The position numbers and the translations under genes are program-made. A DNA stretch of 64,000 nucleotides from Pelagomonas calceolata (lineage: Eukaryota; Sar; Pelagophyceae; Pelagomonadales; Pelagomonadaceae): contig CAKKNE010000003.1 of NCBI GenBank assembly GCA_918797485.1, forward strand, positions 2,418,001 to 2,482,000. Direction: 5' to 3'. Shown in pieces: positions 19,782-28,581 of this stretch (the first letter of the stretch is position 1; every line of letters begins with the position of its first letter). A model generated the notes under the pieces. It did no database searches. It was not told the origin of the DNA and worked only from the letters and a program-made list of their open reading frames with translations.

Positions 19782-19998
19782 CCTAGCGTTCAAGCTTTCG
19801 CAGGCCAGCCTGCTCCACTATCCAGCTTCCAGCCGGAAGCGCAAGCGGAGAGGCTCTTATTTGTGCCTGTCCTCGCTGCGAGACATCGAAGAAGCGGCGC
19901 GAACGCGTCCTATAGCCAAAACCCAGGAGGCCCTCTGCCAGCGGATACGAAGTCCCTGCGCGCGCACGCCGTCAGAGACCACAAAAAGGCGTCTGACC

Positions 19999-20688
19999 AT
20001 GCGCCTGCTCTACCACCTAGCGCTGCTGCTCGGCGCCGCCGCCGGCGACCACTACCACACGCTCGGCCTGCGGCGGCGCGCGTCGCAAAAACAAATTAAG
20101 AAGGCGTACCGCGACCTCGCGAAGCAGCATCACCCGGACAAGGGCGGCGACCCCGAGAAGTTCGCCGCCGTGGCCGCGGCGTACGAGGTCCTGGGCGATG
20201 AAGTGAAACGAAGACGCTACGACAATGAGAGAATAGGCGCGCAGCACGGCTTTGGGGGAGGCGGCGGCTTCCACGCGGACCCGCCGGGCTTCCACAGCTA
20301 CCGGCCGCAGCAGCGGTTTGTGTTTGTACGAAGAAATGGGAGGATGTACCGCGTGCCGCTCGACGACTACGATAATTTCGAGCGAAGTTATCAAGCGCAA
20401 GGATTGGATTCGAGCGTCTCGCTGCAGATGGTCGCGCTTGGATTATTAGCGGCGTTCTTCTACTTCTCGTCGGCGGTCGCGGCGGACGTGAACGGGACGG
20501 GCGTGCCCCAGCGGCGGCGCGGCGGCTACGAGGCGGACGAGGACGAGGACGACGACGCGCCGCCACCATTGCTGAACGCGGGGTCGTCCATCCGCCTGCT
20601 CAAGGCCGAGTGCGCGCGCCGCGGCCTGTCCACCGAAGGGTGCGCGGAGAAAGGCGATCTCCTGCGGCTGCTCGGGATACCTGTCTAA
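19999..20688 (+). CDS. ER-type DnaJ protein with SAP-like tail
   Basis: 229 residues from [16 protein letters not shown], a signal peptide; an in-frame extension to 19756 is probably leader. The J domain follows at once ([20 protein letters not shown], then HHPDKGG with the HPD that stimulates Hsp70, then [14 protein letters not shown]). Next come a Gly-rich linker, one TM segment ([19 protein letters not shown]), an acidic stretch and a C-terminal SAP/ARMET-like helix pair ([18 protein letters not shown], then KGDLLRLLG). The J domain would face the ER lumen and recruit BiP. A similar C-terminal module occurs at the N-terminus of the Deg protease at 39-40 kb. Confidence 0.85.
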   Translation: MRLLYHLALLLGAAAGDHYHTLGLRRRASQKQIKKAYRDLAKQHHPDKGGDPEKFAAVAAAYEVLGDEVKRRRYDNERIGAQHGFGGGGGFHADPPGFHSYRPQQRFVFVRRNGRMYRVPLDDYDNFERSYQAQGLDSSVSLQMVALGLLAAFFYFSSAVAADVNGTGVPQRRRGGYEADEDEDDDAPPPLLNAGSSIRLLKAECARRGLSTEGCAEKGDLLRLLGIPV

Positions 20689-20708
20689 GTGAATTGTTGT
20701 TGCATTGC

Positions 20709-21050
20709 TTATGCCCCCGGGCTGCTCGGCGGCGTCTCGCGGGCGCGGAGCGCGGCTTGCGCGCATCGCAGGCATCGCTCAATGTAAGTTGTCAGCGGAT
20801 GGGCGCCGCCGAGCACGCGCCGCGCAGTCCGTTCAATTTCCTCGAGCGTCGTTACAGCCTTTCGGAGATCGTCGAGCGTGGCGGCCGGGTCCTCGTAGAG
20901 CGACCTCGCGTAAATTGCCCGCGTCTTGAGCGTGATCTCATTATTCTCTCCGAGGACACGTCGCGCCACGGGCAACATTATGCGCAACAATGCCTTGGCT
21001 TCTTCGAAGCGCTGTAGATGAAGAAGAGACGACGCGTAAGACGCCGAGCG
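20709..21050 (-). pseudogene. C-terminal TPR fragment of a MYND-RINGv-TPR family gene
   Basis: The frame reads LHLQRFEEAKALLRIMLPV, ARRVLGENNEITLKTRAIYA, then DLRKAVTTLEEIERTARRVL and ends RARETPPSSPGA with a proper stop. This is the tail of the kinesin-light-chain-like TPR proteins that I remember as a large pelagophyte family with an N-terminal MYND finger and RINGv domain. Upstream of about 21050 the similarity stops and no N-terminal part is present. The N-terminal parts of related genes occur alone at 32.6 and 34.3 kb. Confidence 0.65.
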
Positions 21051-21266
21051 CCTGGAGCGGGAGCAGGCGCCCTTCCGGCCGTTCCCGCCGCTGTGGATTC
21101 GCTTTTTACGGGTGGTCGCGGCGGCTTTATTCGTGGTGATGATCCAGGCGGACTGGACGCAACGAAAACTGCGCGACTACTTCCTGCGGCCGCTCGCACG
21201 CATCACGAACCGCATGTCACCACGCGGCTACCAGACTTACGACTGGGAGGAGTAATACACAACAAC

Positions 21267-23693
21267 TTACTGAGGCGGGCCGGGCGGCCGCCCCTTCCCC
21301 CAGCAGTCCCAGCCCTGGAACGACTTGGCCGCGAAGCGGTCGAGGTCGATGGTCTGCCCACACCACCGCAGCTTTCTGTAGAGCTGGACGAGCTCCCATG
21401 GCACGCCGCGGCGCTCACATTCCTTCTCGTTTCTGCAGTTTGTGAGCTCCGACACAAATCGTCCATCCGCAAAGGCCAGATCGACCAATAAAAGCTCCGC
21501 GTCGCCGTGCGGTTTCAAAGCAGAGGCCAGGACGTCGGCCATCTCGCCAGGACGCCGCGGCGAGGTCGATTCAAAAGCCGCCCACCGCGGTCCAGAAGAG
21601 GTCATCGTCCCCACGGAGTGCTTCTGCAGCGACACGCGCGCCGTCGACCCGAACGCGTGCGTGCCGTTCTTCCAGCTCCGCGGGTTCGAGGGGAAGTTCG
21701 TCTCGCGCCACTCGACGCCGTAGCCCACACTCTCCAAATCGAGGAACGTCCATAGTAAATATTGATGGTAGTCCACGACGATGCGCGGTAGTAACAAAAC
21801 GCGGCCCGTGTACGCCGCCAACGCTAATAATACAGCCACTCTAGCTTTCGCTATCCTACCGTTGTGGTAGCCGTCCCGCTCGCAGAGCGAGATGCCGTTC
21901 AGGGGAGAACCATCTAAAGCCAGGTACTTCGTGCGGCCGTCGTGCGCCGAGGGGCCGTAATAACTAGGCGTCCCCGGGGGAGTACCGAGCCCGTGCCAGC
22001 CGCCCAGCTCCTTGGCGTGGATCTTCTTGCCCTCCTGCGAATCCAGGGGCATATTCCCCAACGTGTGGACGAAGGCCGTGTCCTGTGTTATTATAGGGTG
22101 CGTCGACGCGACGCCCATGTGATTATCAATAAACGCCCAGGCCGCCGGGTTCTGTGGCTTCGGTATTTTGGGAGCGTCGCGCCACTCCTTGGCGACGGGC
22201 TGCGTCGGCTTCATGCGGTGCCACGTCAACAAATTGTGGAACAACAGCTGGTCGTGCTTGTGGGGCTTGAGGCGCATTTCTTCCAGTAACCCAGAAAAGA
22301 ACTCCCTAGAAGCGTCCGTCGCGCGCGCGGCGTAAACCCCAATATTCGTGGAGGTGGGGTTGTTCTGGTGCGCCGCCACGTACAGATCTAAGTCCTCGAG
22401 CGGCGCCCGGCGCGACTCCTGATAAGTGACGACGTCGCGGTGCGCGGCGCTCCACAATACATCAATGGATTTCGTGAACCACACGTCGGCCTCGAAGAAC
22501 ACAAAGTCGTAGTTGTGCTGCACGAACCAGAGCGAGGCCTTGAACTTGGCCCCCTGCACAACCTCGACGAGCGCGTTCGACACGCCCTTCATCTTGCCGG
22601 CCGCCTGGACGCCGCTCGTTTGTGCCGCGCCGGCGAACGCCGCGCTGATGCTGCCCGCGGCGCAGGCGCGCGTCGTCTTTTGATCAAGCGCGACGACGAC
22701 GAGCTTCTCGAAGCCGGCGACGTGCCGCGCCATGTGCGCGACGTCGAAGAGCATGTCGTGCGCGTACTTTTTGTCCATCATCGTCCAGGCCAGGCGCCTG
22801 CTGAGCGGCGCCGCGAGGACCGTGGCGCCCGGCACGGCGCCCTCCGAGGAAACGGCGGCCTGCAGGCGGTCGTCGAGCGACGTCAAGCGCGACGCCTCCA
22901 GCGCCCGCCGCGTCTTTTCGGGGTCCTTGGAGATTTGCACGGCGCCGTCGTCGGAGGCCGTCGCCGCGAGCCACCACCGTCGCGACGGCGCCGCGGCCGG
23001 CGCGGCCGGCGCGACGAGCCGCTCGAGAACGCGCTTGCGGAACGCGGCGCCGCCGTCCGAATCTAGTGAAAGCGTGTCCGAGATCTCGCCCGGCGGCCGA
23101 TGCAGCGGGTAGGCCTCGTAGGCGCCGCGCATGCGCGACGACGCGCAGGAGTAGTCGTAGGCCGAGCAGTCGACCTGCGTCATCCACGACGGGCGCTGGC
23201 CCGGGGGATAGGTGACTGGCGCGCCCGGTGCTTTTTGAACGTTCACGTGCCTGAACGGGCCCGTCCTTTTAACCAATGGCCTCGTGGCGCTCGCCCGGAG
23301 CGCCGCCTCGGCTTGCGCCGCCCGGCGCTCGGCCGCCTTCGCGCGCGCATCGCTCGCCTGCTCCCGCGCTTCGGCCGCCGCCGCCGCGGCGTCGGCGGCC
23401 TGGGCCCGCGCCCGCAGCGCCTGGTTCAGCTCGTTGCGCGTCGAGGCCGTGTGCCGCACCTCGTGCAGCGCGTGGTCGGCGTCCGCGGCCTTCGCCTCGG
23501 CGTCGCGAGCCCTTGCGTCGGCGGCGCGCAGCGCGCGCAGCGCCTCCGCGGATGTGCTCTCGGCGGATTCCCACTCGTTGTGCGTCTGCTGGCGCACCGC
23601 TACCACCAGAGCGCCCACCAGGAGGACGGCGGCCAGGGCCTTGAGCGGCGCTTTGTTGTGCCATGGCTGCGGCTTGCCGCGGTGTCGTCGCAT
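21267..23693 (-). CDS. GT77-like nucleotide-sugar glycosyltransferase, type II membrane protein
   Basis: 808 residues. A basic tip and one TM segment (LKALAAVLLVGALVVAV) are followed by about 110 residues of Ala/Glu/Arg coiled coil, then a catalytic region: KLVVVALDQKTTRAC, YDFVFFEADVWFTKSIDVLW with the DVW metal site, NNPTSTNIGVYAARAT, and HDQLLFHNLL. This matches the nucleotide-diphospho-sugar transferase fold of plant and algal arabinosyl/xylosyltransferases (GT77). About 300 further C-terminal residues (ISLCERDGYHNGRIAKARVAV, then LLLPRIVVDYHQYLL) resemble the extra C-terminal domain of such enzymes. The likely site is the Golgi; product unknown, perhaps a cell-surface polysaccharide or hydroxyproline glycan. 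Confidence 0.8.
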   Translation of the reverse strand: MRRHRGKPQPWHNKAPLKALAAVLLVGALVVAVRQQTHNEWESAESTSAEALRALRAADARARDAEAKAADADHALHEVRHTASTRNELNQALRARAQAADAAAAAAEAREQASDARAKAAERRAAQAEAALRASATRPLVKRTGPFRHVNVQKAPGAPVTYPPGQRPSWMTQVDCSAYDYSCASSRMRGAYEAYPLHRPPGEISDTLSLDSDGGAAFRKRVLERLVAPAAPAAAPSRRWWLAATASDDGAVQISKDPEKTRRALEASRLTSLDDRLQAAVSSEGAVPGATVLAAPLSRRLAWTMMDKKYAHDMLFDVAHMARHVAGFEKLVVVALDQKTTRACAAGSISAAFAGAAQTSGVQAAGKMKGVSNALVEVVQGAKFKASLWFVQHNYDFVFFEADVWFTKSIDVLWSAAHRDVVTYQESRRAPLEDLDLYVAAHQNNPTSTNIGVYAARATDASREFFSGLLEEMRLKPHKHDQLLFHNLLTWHRMKPTQPVAKEWRDAPKIPKPQNPAAWAFIDNHMGVASTHPIITQDTAFVHTLGNMPLDSQEGKKIHAKELGGWHGLGTPPGTPSYYGPSAHDGRTKYLALDGSPLNGISLCERDGYHNGRIAKARVAVLLALAAYTGRVLLLPRIVVDYHQYLLWTFLDLESVGYGVEWRETNFPSNPRSWKNGTHAFGSTARVSLQKHSVGTMTSSGPRWAAFESTSPRRPGEMADVLASALKPHGDAELLLVDLAFADGRFVSELTNCRNEKECERRGVPWELVQLYRKLRWCGQTIDLDRFAAKSFQGWDCWGKGRPPGPPQ

Positions 23694-23869
23694 TTTTTTT
23701 TAATTGCTGCTTGGACTAGCTTTGCATCAAATGCTGCCCCTTGCTATTTTGTTTGTTTCTCCTTGCAACTACGCCGTCGCAAGGGTTAGTCTAGCGTCCG
23801 TGATCGCTTAAATAAACAAAAATAGCTGCCCTTGCGGCTGCCCTTGATTTTTCGGCCGGTTTGTAGCTA

Positions 23870-23891
23870 GCTAGTGTGTTACAGCAGCTAG
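23870..23891. repeat. CTAG palindrome, copy 6
   Basis: 22 bp, GCTAGTGTGTTAC to CAGCTAG, between the divergent GT77-like gene (177 bp) and RCC1 gene (149 bp). Two GCTGCCCTT motifs lie at 23825 and 23837. Confidence 0.75.
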
Positions 23892-24039
23892 GTCTCGCGG
23901 ATTAAAGGGACGTCGTGTCCTGGAGTTAGCACGGCGCAGCCGCCACAGGGTTTACTTTACTGGAGATTCATCGTATCAATCACGAGGAAGAGCTGCGCCG
24001 CCGACGAGCATCGCTGCGGTAGCAACCACTGACTGCAGC

Positions 24040-25278
24040 ATGCTCGCCGCCACCACGCGCGTCGCCGCGCGCTCGACAGCGATCGCGGTCCGCCGCGCGT
24101 CCACGTCCTCGAGCGTCTGCCTGACCTGGGGCGAGGGCACGCACGGCGAACTAGGCCACTACCCCTTCGTCACGTCCGGGCTCATGAAGCAGTATTTGGA
24201 GCTGACTCCAAGACAACTCGAGGGTGTCGACTTTCGCGACATCGCCTGCGGCACGAACCACACGTTAGCGGTGGACGGTTCTGGAAAGGTCTGGTCCTGG
24301 GGCAAGGGTGAGAACGGCAAGCTGGGCCACGGCGACGACGCCGACCGACACAAGCCTGAGATGCTACAGGGCTTCGCGGGCGTCGAGATCGTGAAGGTCG
24401 CCTGCGGCGAAAGTCATTCATTAGCATTGGACAAGGACGGCCGGTGCTACGCGTGGGGCTGGGGCGGGTCCTGGGTCTCGGGCGGCGGCCACCTGGGGCA
24501 AGGTTCGCGGGACCACGTCTTCGAACCTACTCTGATCGAAGGCGCGTTGGAGGAAGCTCCAGTCACCTCGATCTCCGCGGGCGAGGCCCACTCGGTCTTC
24601 CTCACGTCCGATGGGGAAGTGTGGACCTGCGGCGCGGGCGAGCACGGTAGGAATGGCAACGGTGGGAGTTCTGACGTCCTGAAGCCGGAACCGGTCACGG
24701 CGCTCGACGACGTGGAGATTGTCGAAGCCCAAGCCGGTTCGGCCTTCACGGTCACGAGGTGTTCGGAAGGCTTAGTCCGAGTCTGGGGCCGCAACGACCA
24801 GGGCCAGCTCGGTTTAGGTGGGGGCCTGGCGATGGACGTCTACGCGCTCGAGGACTTACCTATAATAGTGGAACGGGACGACGTGCCGTTGCAGGCGACA
24901 GCGGTGGCTGCTGGTCATTCTCATGTGGCCGTCGTGTCTACCGATGCCGAACTGCTACAGTGGGGCGCGAAGCTCGCGCTGGGCCCCGCGCCGCACTTGT
25001 TCGAGGAGGAGGGCGGCAGGGTCCCTTTGCCAAAGCGCGTCTGGTGCGGCGGCGGCTACACTTTGGTCGAGTCGACCGACGGCGTGCTGTACTCCTTCGG
25101 CCAGGGCGGCTCGAAATGTTTGGGTCATGGCGACAAGGCGCGCGAGCCGCACCCGAAGAAGGTCGAGGCTTTGTCAGGCTTTTCGGCTTCGACGGTCGCG
25201 TGCGGCTTCCGGCACGCGGCGGCGCTCGGGTCGTGGGACCCGTGGGCGTCGCCGCCTCCCGCAACAGATGCGAAGTAA
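24040..25278 (+). CDS. RCC1-repeat protein, probably mitochondrial
   Basis: 412 residues. The first 30 (MLAATTRVAARSTAIAVRRA) are a likely mitochondrial presequence. Six to seven RCC1 blades follow with repeated W(S)WG, GELGHY, GENGKLGHGD, VACGESHSLAL, ISAGEAHSVFL, VWGRNDQGQLGLGG and VACGFRHAAAL. The whole protein is one beta-propeller without extra domains. Mitochondrial RCC1-like proteins such as RCC1L act in mitoribosome assembly or fusion, but which of these applies cannot be told. Confidence 0.85.
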   Translation: MLAATTRVAARSTAIAVRRASTSSSVCLTWGEGTHGELGHYPFVTSGLMKQYLELTPRQLEGVDFRDIACGTNHTLAVDGSGKVWSWGKGENGKLGHGDDADRHKPEMLQGFAGVEIVKVACGESHSLALDKDGRCYAWGWGGSWVSGGGHLGQGSRDHVFEPTLIEGALEEAPVTSISAGEAHSVFLTSDGEVWTCGAGEHGRNGNGGSSDVLKPEPVTALDDVEIVEAQAGSAFTVTRCSEGLVRVWGRNDQGQLGLGGGLAMDVYALEDLPIIVERDDVPLQATAVAAGHSHVAVVSTDAELLQWGAKLALGPAPHLFEEEGGRVPLPKRVWCGGGYTLVESTDGVLYSFGQGGSKCLGHGDKAREPHPKKVEALSGFSASTVACGFRHAAALGSWDPWASPPPATDAK

Positions 25279-25430
25279 TAGTTTCTCTTAGTTCTACCAC
25301 TGCGGGAACACCAGTGAGACACGGGTTTTCCAGAGAGCTCTTGTGCGAGGCCCTCAATAACAGACCAGTTTCTTGCTTTAAGAGCTTTTTAGAGCTCCCT
25401 CTTGAGCGTCGCAAAGCGAGCCTGTCGTGA

Positions 25431-26216
25431 AACTGCATCCGGGACCCCCAAATAGACACAATCCCCAAAGTTGAGCAATTTTACCCGGCGTTCGAGACCG
25501 ACCTGTTCTTCGTCGTGACGGAGGACGGCGAAGAGACGCGCATTCCGGCGTGCGCGGCCGTCCTGAAAATCAACTGCACGATGATCCAGGACCTGCCCGA
25601 GGCGGGCGACGTCCCGGTGCTCGGCGACCACTCGGCGCGGACGGTCGTGCAATTTTTGGCGCTCTGTTATCCCTTCCTTGGTCCACGGACAAAAACGCCG
25701 GCCGATTTCGCGTTCGACGACATCTCCGGGATCGCCCGATTTGCCCACTGGTGCGGCGCTCAGAACATCATTGATCAACTCGGTCACGAGCTCGGGGCGA
25801 GGGCTGTTGGGTTGGAACTAGCGGCCCGGCAAGGATATAAAGCCCCAAAGTCCGTCAAGAAGGAGCTGTTTATGACCGCATTTATTCTGGGGGACTTGGG
25901 CCGGCCCGTGCTATTTCTAGATTATGCACTCGAGTGGCCGGAATTCTTCTTTAGCTTGAACACGGCCGAGCGCGCGCCGTTCATTAAGTACGCGGGCCCC
26001 GTTTTCGAGCAATTCATCAGGCGGGCCGCGGACAAATTGCGCGAAGGGAGTTGTTCTCCGGCGCTTCTGGGCCTCTTTGAAAGGGTCGCCCTCTACCTGC
26101 TCCACCAGAGAGAGCTCCACCCTGACGCGGGCCTGGTCGTTCCGCGATCGGACGACGGGCTCGACGCCGAATTTGAAAACGTGCTCGCGTCGCAATCGGA
26201 CGACGACGGCGCATAA
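25431..26216 (+). CDS. BTB/POZ-like protein, start unresolved
   Basis: The open frame encodes PKVEQFYPAFETDLFFVV, then IPACAAVLKINCTMIQDLPE, SARTVVQFLALCYPF and DDISGIARFAHWCGAQNIID. This order of strand, hydrophobic helix and late helix resembles a BTB fold, where such proteins act as cullin-3 adaptors or oligomerise. A helical C-terminal half follows (ALLGLFERVALYLLHQREL) and an acidic end. No in-frame ATG exists between the stop at 25428 and the domain; the first internal ATG (25581) would delete a third of it. A non-AUG start, or a 5' exon joined at an AG such as the one at 25454, is needed. The similarity is by pattern only. Confidence 0.5.
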   Translation, partial: NCIRDPQIDTIPKVEQFYPAFETDLFFVVTEDGEETRIPACAAVLKINCTMIQDLPEAGDVPVLGDHSARTVVQFLALCYPFLGPRTKTPADFAFDDISGIARFAHWCGAQNIIDQLGHELGARAVGLELAARQGYKAPKSVKKELFMTAFILGDLGRPVLFLDYALEWPEFFFSLNTAERAPFIKYAGPVFEQFIRRAADKLREGSCSPALLGLFERVALYLLHQRELHPDAGLVVPRSDDGLDAEFENVLASQSDDDGA

Positions 26217-26332
26217 GTCTACTGTGTAAGATCTTGGATTTCACTAATGTGCCGCATGCGGTACCTTAGTCGAGTCCGCGAGAGAAATGGCACACGAAGC
26301 TTACAGGGTCGGGGACATGGGGAGGACGCCTA

Positions 26333-28180
26333 TTAGTCCGCGCGGAGCACGCCCGGGCACGACGCTGCCACGTAGCCCGCCGCGACGAGCGTCAAAAGCT
26401 CGGCTTGCCCCACGGATTTGCTAGAGACGATGGACCGGAAGGCGGACTCCATGGCCTTGGCGAACTCGGGCGGTTCGTCTTCGAAGGGCGCCTTCTTCAG
26501 CAACGACAGCAACAGCTTCTTCGCGGCGTCCGCGCGGATGTGGCCGACCAAGGCTTTGTTGCCGGGCCTCTCCATGCACGCCGTGAGGGAGTAGGTCGCG
26601 TCGTCTTCCGAGATGAGTTCGGCGGACGCCGCTAAGGTATCTAAGACGTACTGCTCCGCGGCTGGTGGTAAGGCGGGCAAGCGCGAGCTTCGGGAATGAA
26701 ATCCAGCCAATTGCGCAAACAACAACAACCAGGCGAAGATGGCCGGGTCCTCGGGCGGCGCCTCGACGACTTGTAGAATACGCTGCACGAAGCCGCTGAG
26801 TTGCTTGCGGTAGTTGCCCGGGCCGAACCGCTCCTTGATGTGCGAGAGCACGAAGCGCCCGAGCGTCTGGCCCCAGACCTTGGGCTTGCCCCTACCTTCC
26901 AGCTTCAGGCGGTACATCTCGGCCGCGAACTCGCAGGTCCGGTTCAGGTCCCACGGTTTGTTGGCCTTGCCTTTTAAGTGTGTAAGCCAACTGTCGGGCG
27001 GCTTGATCGCGTCCGCGTCGACGAGCTCTCTATAAACAACATCGTAGGCCCGCTCCAGAAACTCGGCGTACTGCGCCGCGTCGATGTTTTCGACCCACTG
27101 GTCCGCCACCTGGAAGACGGCGTGCAGGAACTTCTCTTCATCCACGACTTTCGCGCCGCCACTATCTAAAGCAAAATCCTCCTCGAGAATACGGTTCTTC
27201 TCGGCGTCCGTGAGCGGATCATCGTCTAATCCTAAAGCAGCATACAACGCTAACAAACGAGAGTGCCAGGCCGCGTACTCGCTCCGATTCAAACCCTCGT
27301 CGCGGTCTTTGTCGTCATAGCGTAACGACGCGGCCCACCACTTCCCCAGGATATTCTCGACGCGCGGGTCCTCGCGGATCTTCTCCCTTTTGACCAAATT
27401 CTCGGGCGTATACAAGGCGAGGATGCCCTGGTTGCGCACGCGGCGCTTTTCAACTTCGGGCAGCTCCTCGAGCGACGCGAGGGCCTGCTCGGCCTGAACC
27501 CTTAAAGCTTCTAATCGTTTCTGCCGCCGTTCCTTGGCCGTGGCCCGGTCGAGCTCCATGCGGATGCGCGTCTCGGCGCCGAGCGCCCTTATGGATTCCC
27601 TCAATCTCTTCTCCGACTCCGACTCCCGCGGGGCGCCGCCGAGGTACATGGACGGCGTCCGGCGCCGTTGCGGCGGCGCCACCGTCGCACCGTCGGGCAA
27701 ATCCGCTGGCGCGTCCTTCTCCTTGGGCAGCGTGCCGCGGCGCGCGCGGCCCTCGCCCACGGCGTCGAGCGACGCCTTGTCCATCGTGCCGTTTGATAAT
27801 CTACTGGAGCCCTTGGCGAGGAGCGTGTCAATCGAGCCGTCTGATAGTCGGCTCGAGCCCTTGTCGCTGCCCTTCGACAAGCGGCTCGCGCCCTTGGCGA
27901 GGAGCGTGCGGCGCACGACCTCGCGGGCCGTCTTGCGCGCGGCCTTGGGCGTCTTCGGCGGCGCCGCGGCGGCGCCGCAGGTGCCGTGCGCGAGCGCGTC
28001 GAGCTGGCAGAAGCGCACGACCGCGGCCTTGGCCACCGTCCCATTCCCCGCCCCCAGGACGTCGAAGAGCGAGTCCTTGACGGCGACGCCGTGGCGCGCG
28101 GCCAGCTCGTCGCAGGCCGCGCGCGAGAGCTGGTCCGGCGCGGCCGCGAGGGCGCGCTCGACCGATGCCGCTGCTCCCAT
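26333..28180 (-). CDS. N-myristoylated EF-hand-like protein
   Basis: 615 residues starting MGAAASVERAL, a strong N-myristoylation site once Met is removed. Residues about 90-140 carry imperfect repeats (LLAKGASRLSKGSDKG, SSRLSDGSIDTLLAKG, SSRLSNGTMDKA). A charged coiled coil (about 190-260) is followed by EF-hand-like loops, DDKDRDEGLNRSEY and a weaker DSGGAKVVDEEKF, and then a helical region without known motif. It is probably a membrane-anchored calcium-responsive protein; enzymatic function is not visible. It ends 117 bp from the convergent BTB-like gene. Confidence 0.7.
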   Translation of the reverse strand: MGAAASVERALAAAPDQLSRAACDELAARHGVAVKDSLFDVLGAGNGTVAKAAVVRFCQLDALAHGTCGAAAAPPKTPKAARKTAREVVRRTLLAKGASRLSKGSDKGSSRLSDGSIDTLLAKGSSRLSNGTMDKASLDAVGEGRARRGTLPKEKDAPADLPDGATVAPPQRRRTPSMYLGGAPRESESEKRLRESIRALGAETRIRMELDRATAKERRQKRLEALRVQAEQALASLEELPEVEKRRVRNQGILALYTPENLVKREKIREDPRVENILGKWWAASLRYDDKDRDEGLNRSEYAAWHSRLLALYAALGLDDDPLTDAEKNRILEEDFALDSGGAKVVDEEKFLHAVFQVADQWVENIDAAQYAEFLERAYDVVYRELVDADAIKPPDSWLTHLKGKANKPWDLNRTCEFAAEMYRLKLEGRGKPKVWGQTLGRFVLSHIKERFGPGNYRKQLSGFVQRILQVVEAPPEDPAIFAWLLLFAQLAGFHSRSSRLPALPPAAEQYVLDTLAASAELISEDDATYSLTACMERPGNKALVGHIRADAAKKLLLSLLKKAPFEDEPPEFAKAMESAFRSIVSSKSVGQAELLTLVAAGYVAASCPGVLRAD

Positions 28181-28581
28181 TGTGTCTTATGTACGTCCGT
28201 CGCCGCGGCGATGGCGCGTGCCGGCCGGGGCGGTTGCGGGCGCCCTACTGCGCTGTGTCTCGCGTCGTGGCGGCACGGATGCGCCGCGCGGCAGCTAGGG
28301 GCAGCCTCGCATGCGCAGAGGAGGCTCATCGGTGCTAGTGCGTTTTCCGCGAGGCCGACGTGTCTCCGAGCCGTCCGGAGCCGTGGGTGCCACTCCTGAA
28401 CGTGCTGGGAATCGGCCTGGCACTTGCGACGCTAGCTAGGAGTTACCGATACTGGCTGCCCCAAGTCCAGCGCCCGAGGCAAAAGGGCTGCCCATACCCA
28501 GCCCTCGTGCGAGACAGCTCAAAACTTTCACGTGCTCCATCACTCCTGGCCGCACGGCCCACTGCTGCAAACACAAGCGCA

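Noticed and set aside
22440-23789. Two long plus-strand frames (208 and 229 residues) opposite the GT77-like gene
   Set aside because: Arg/Ala/Gly-rich shadows of a confident gene; no conserved motif.
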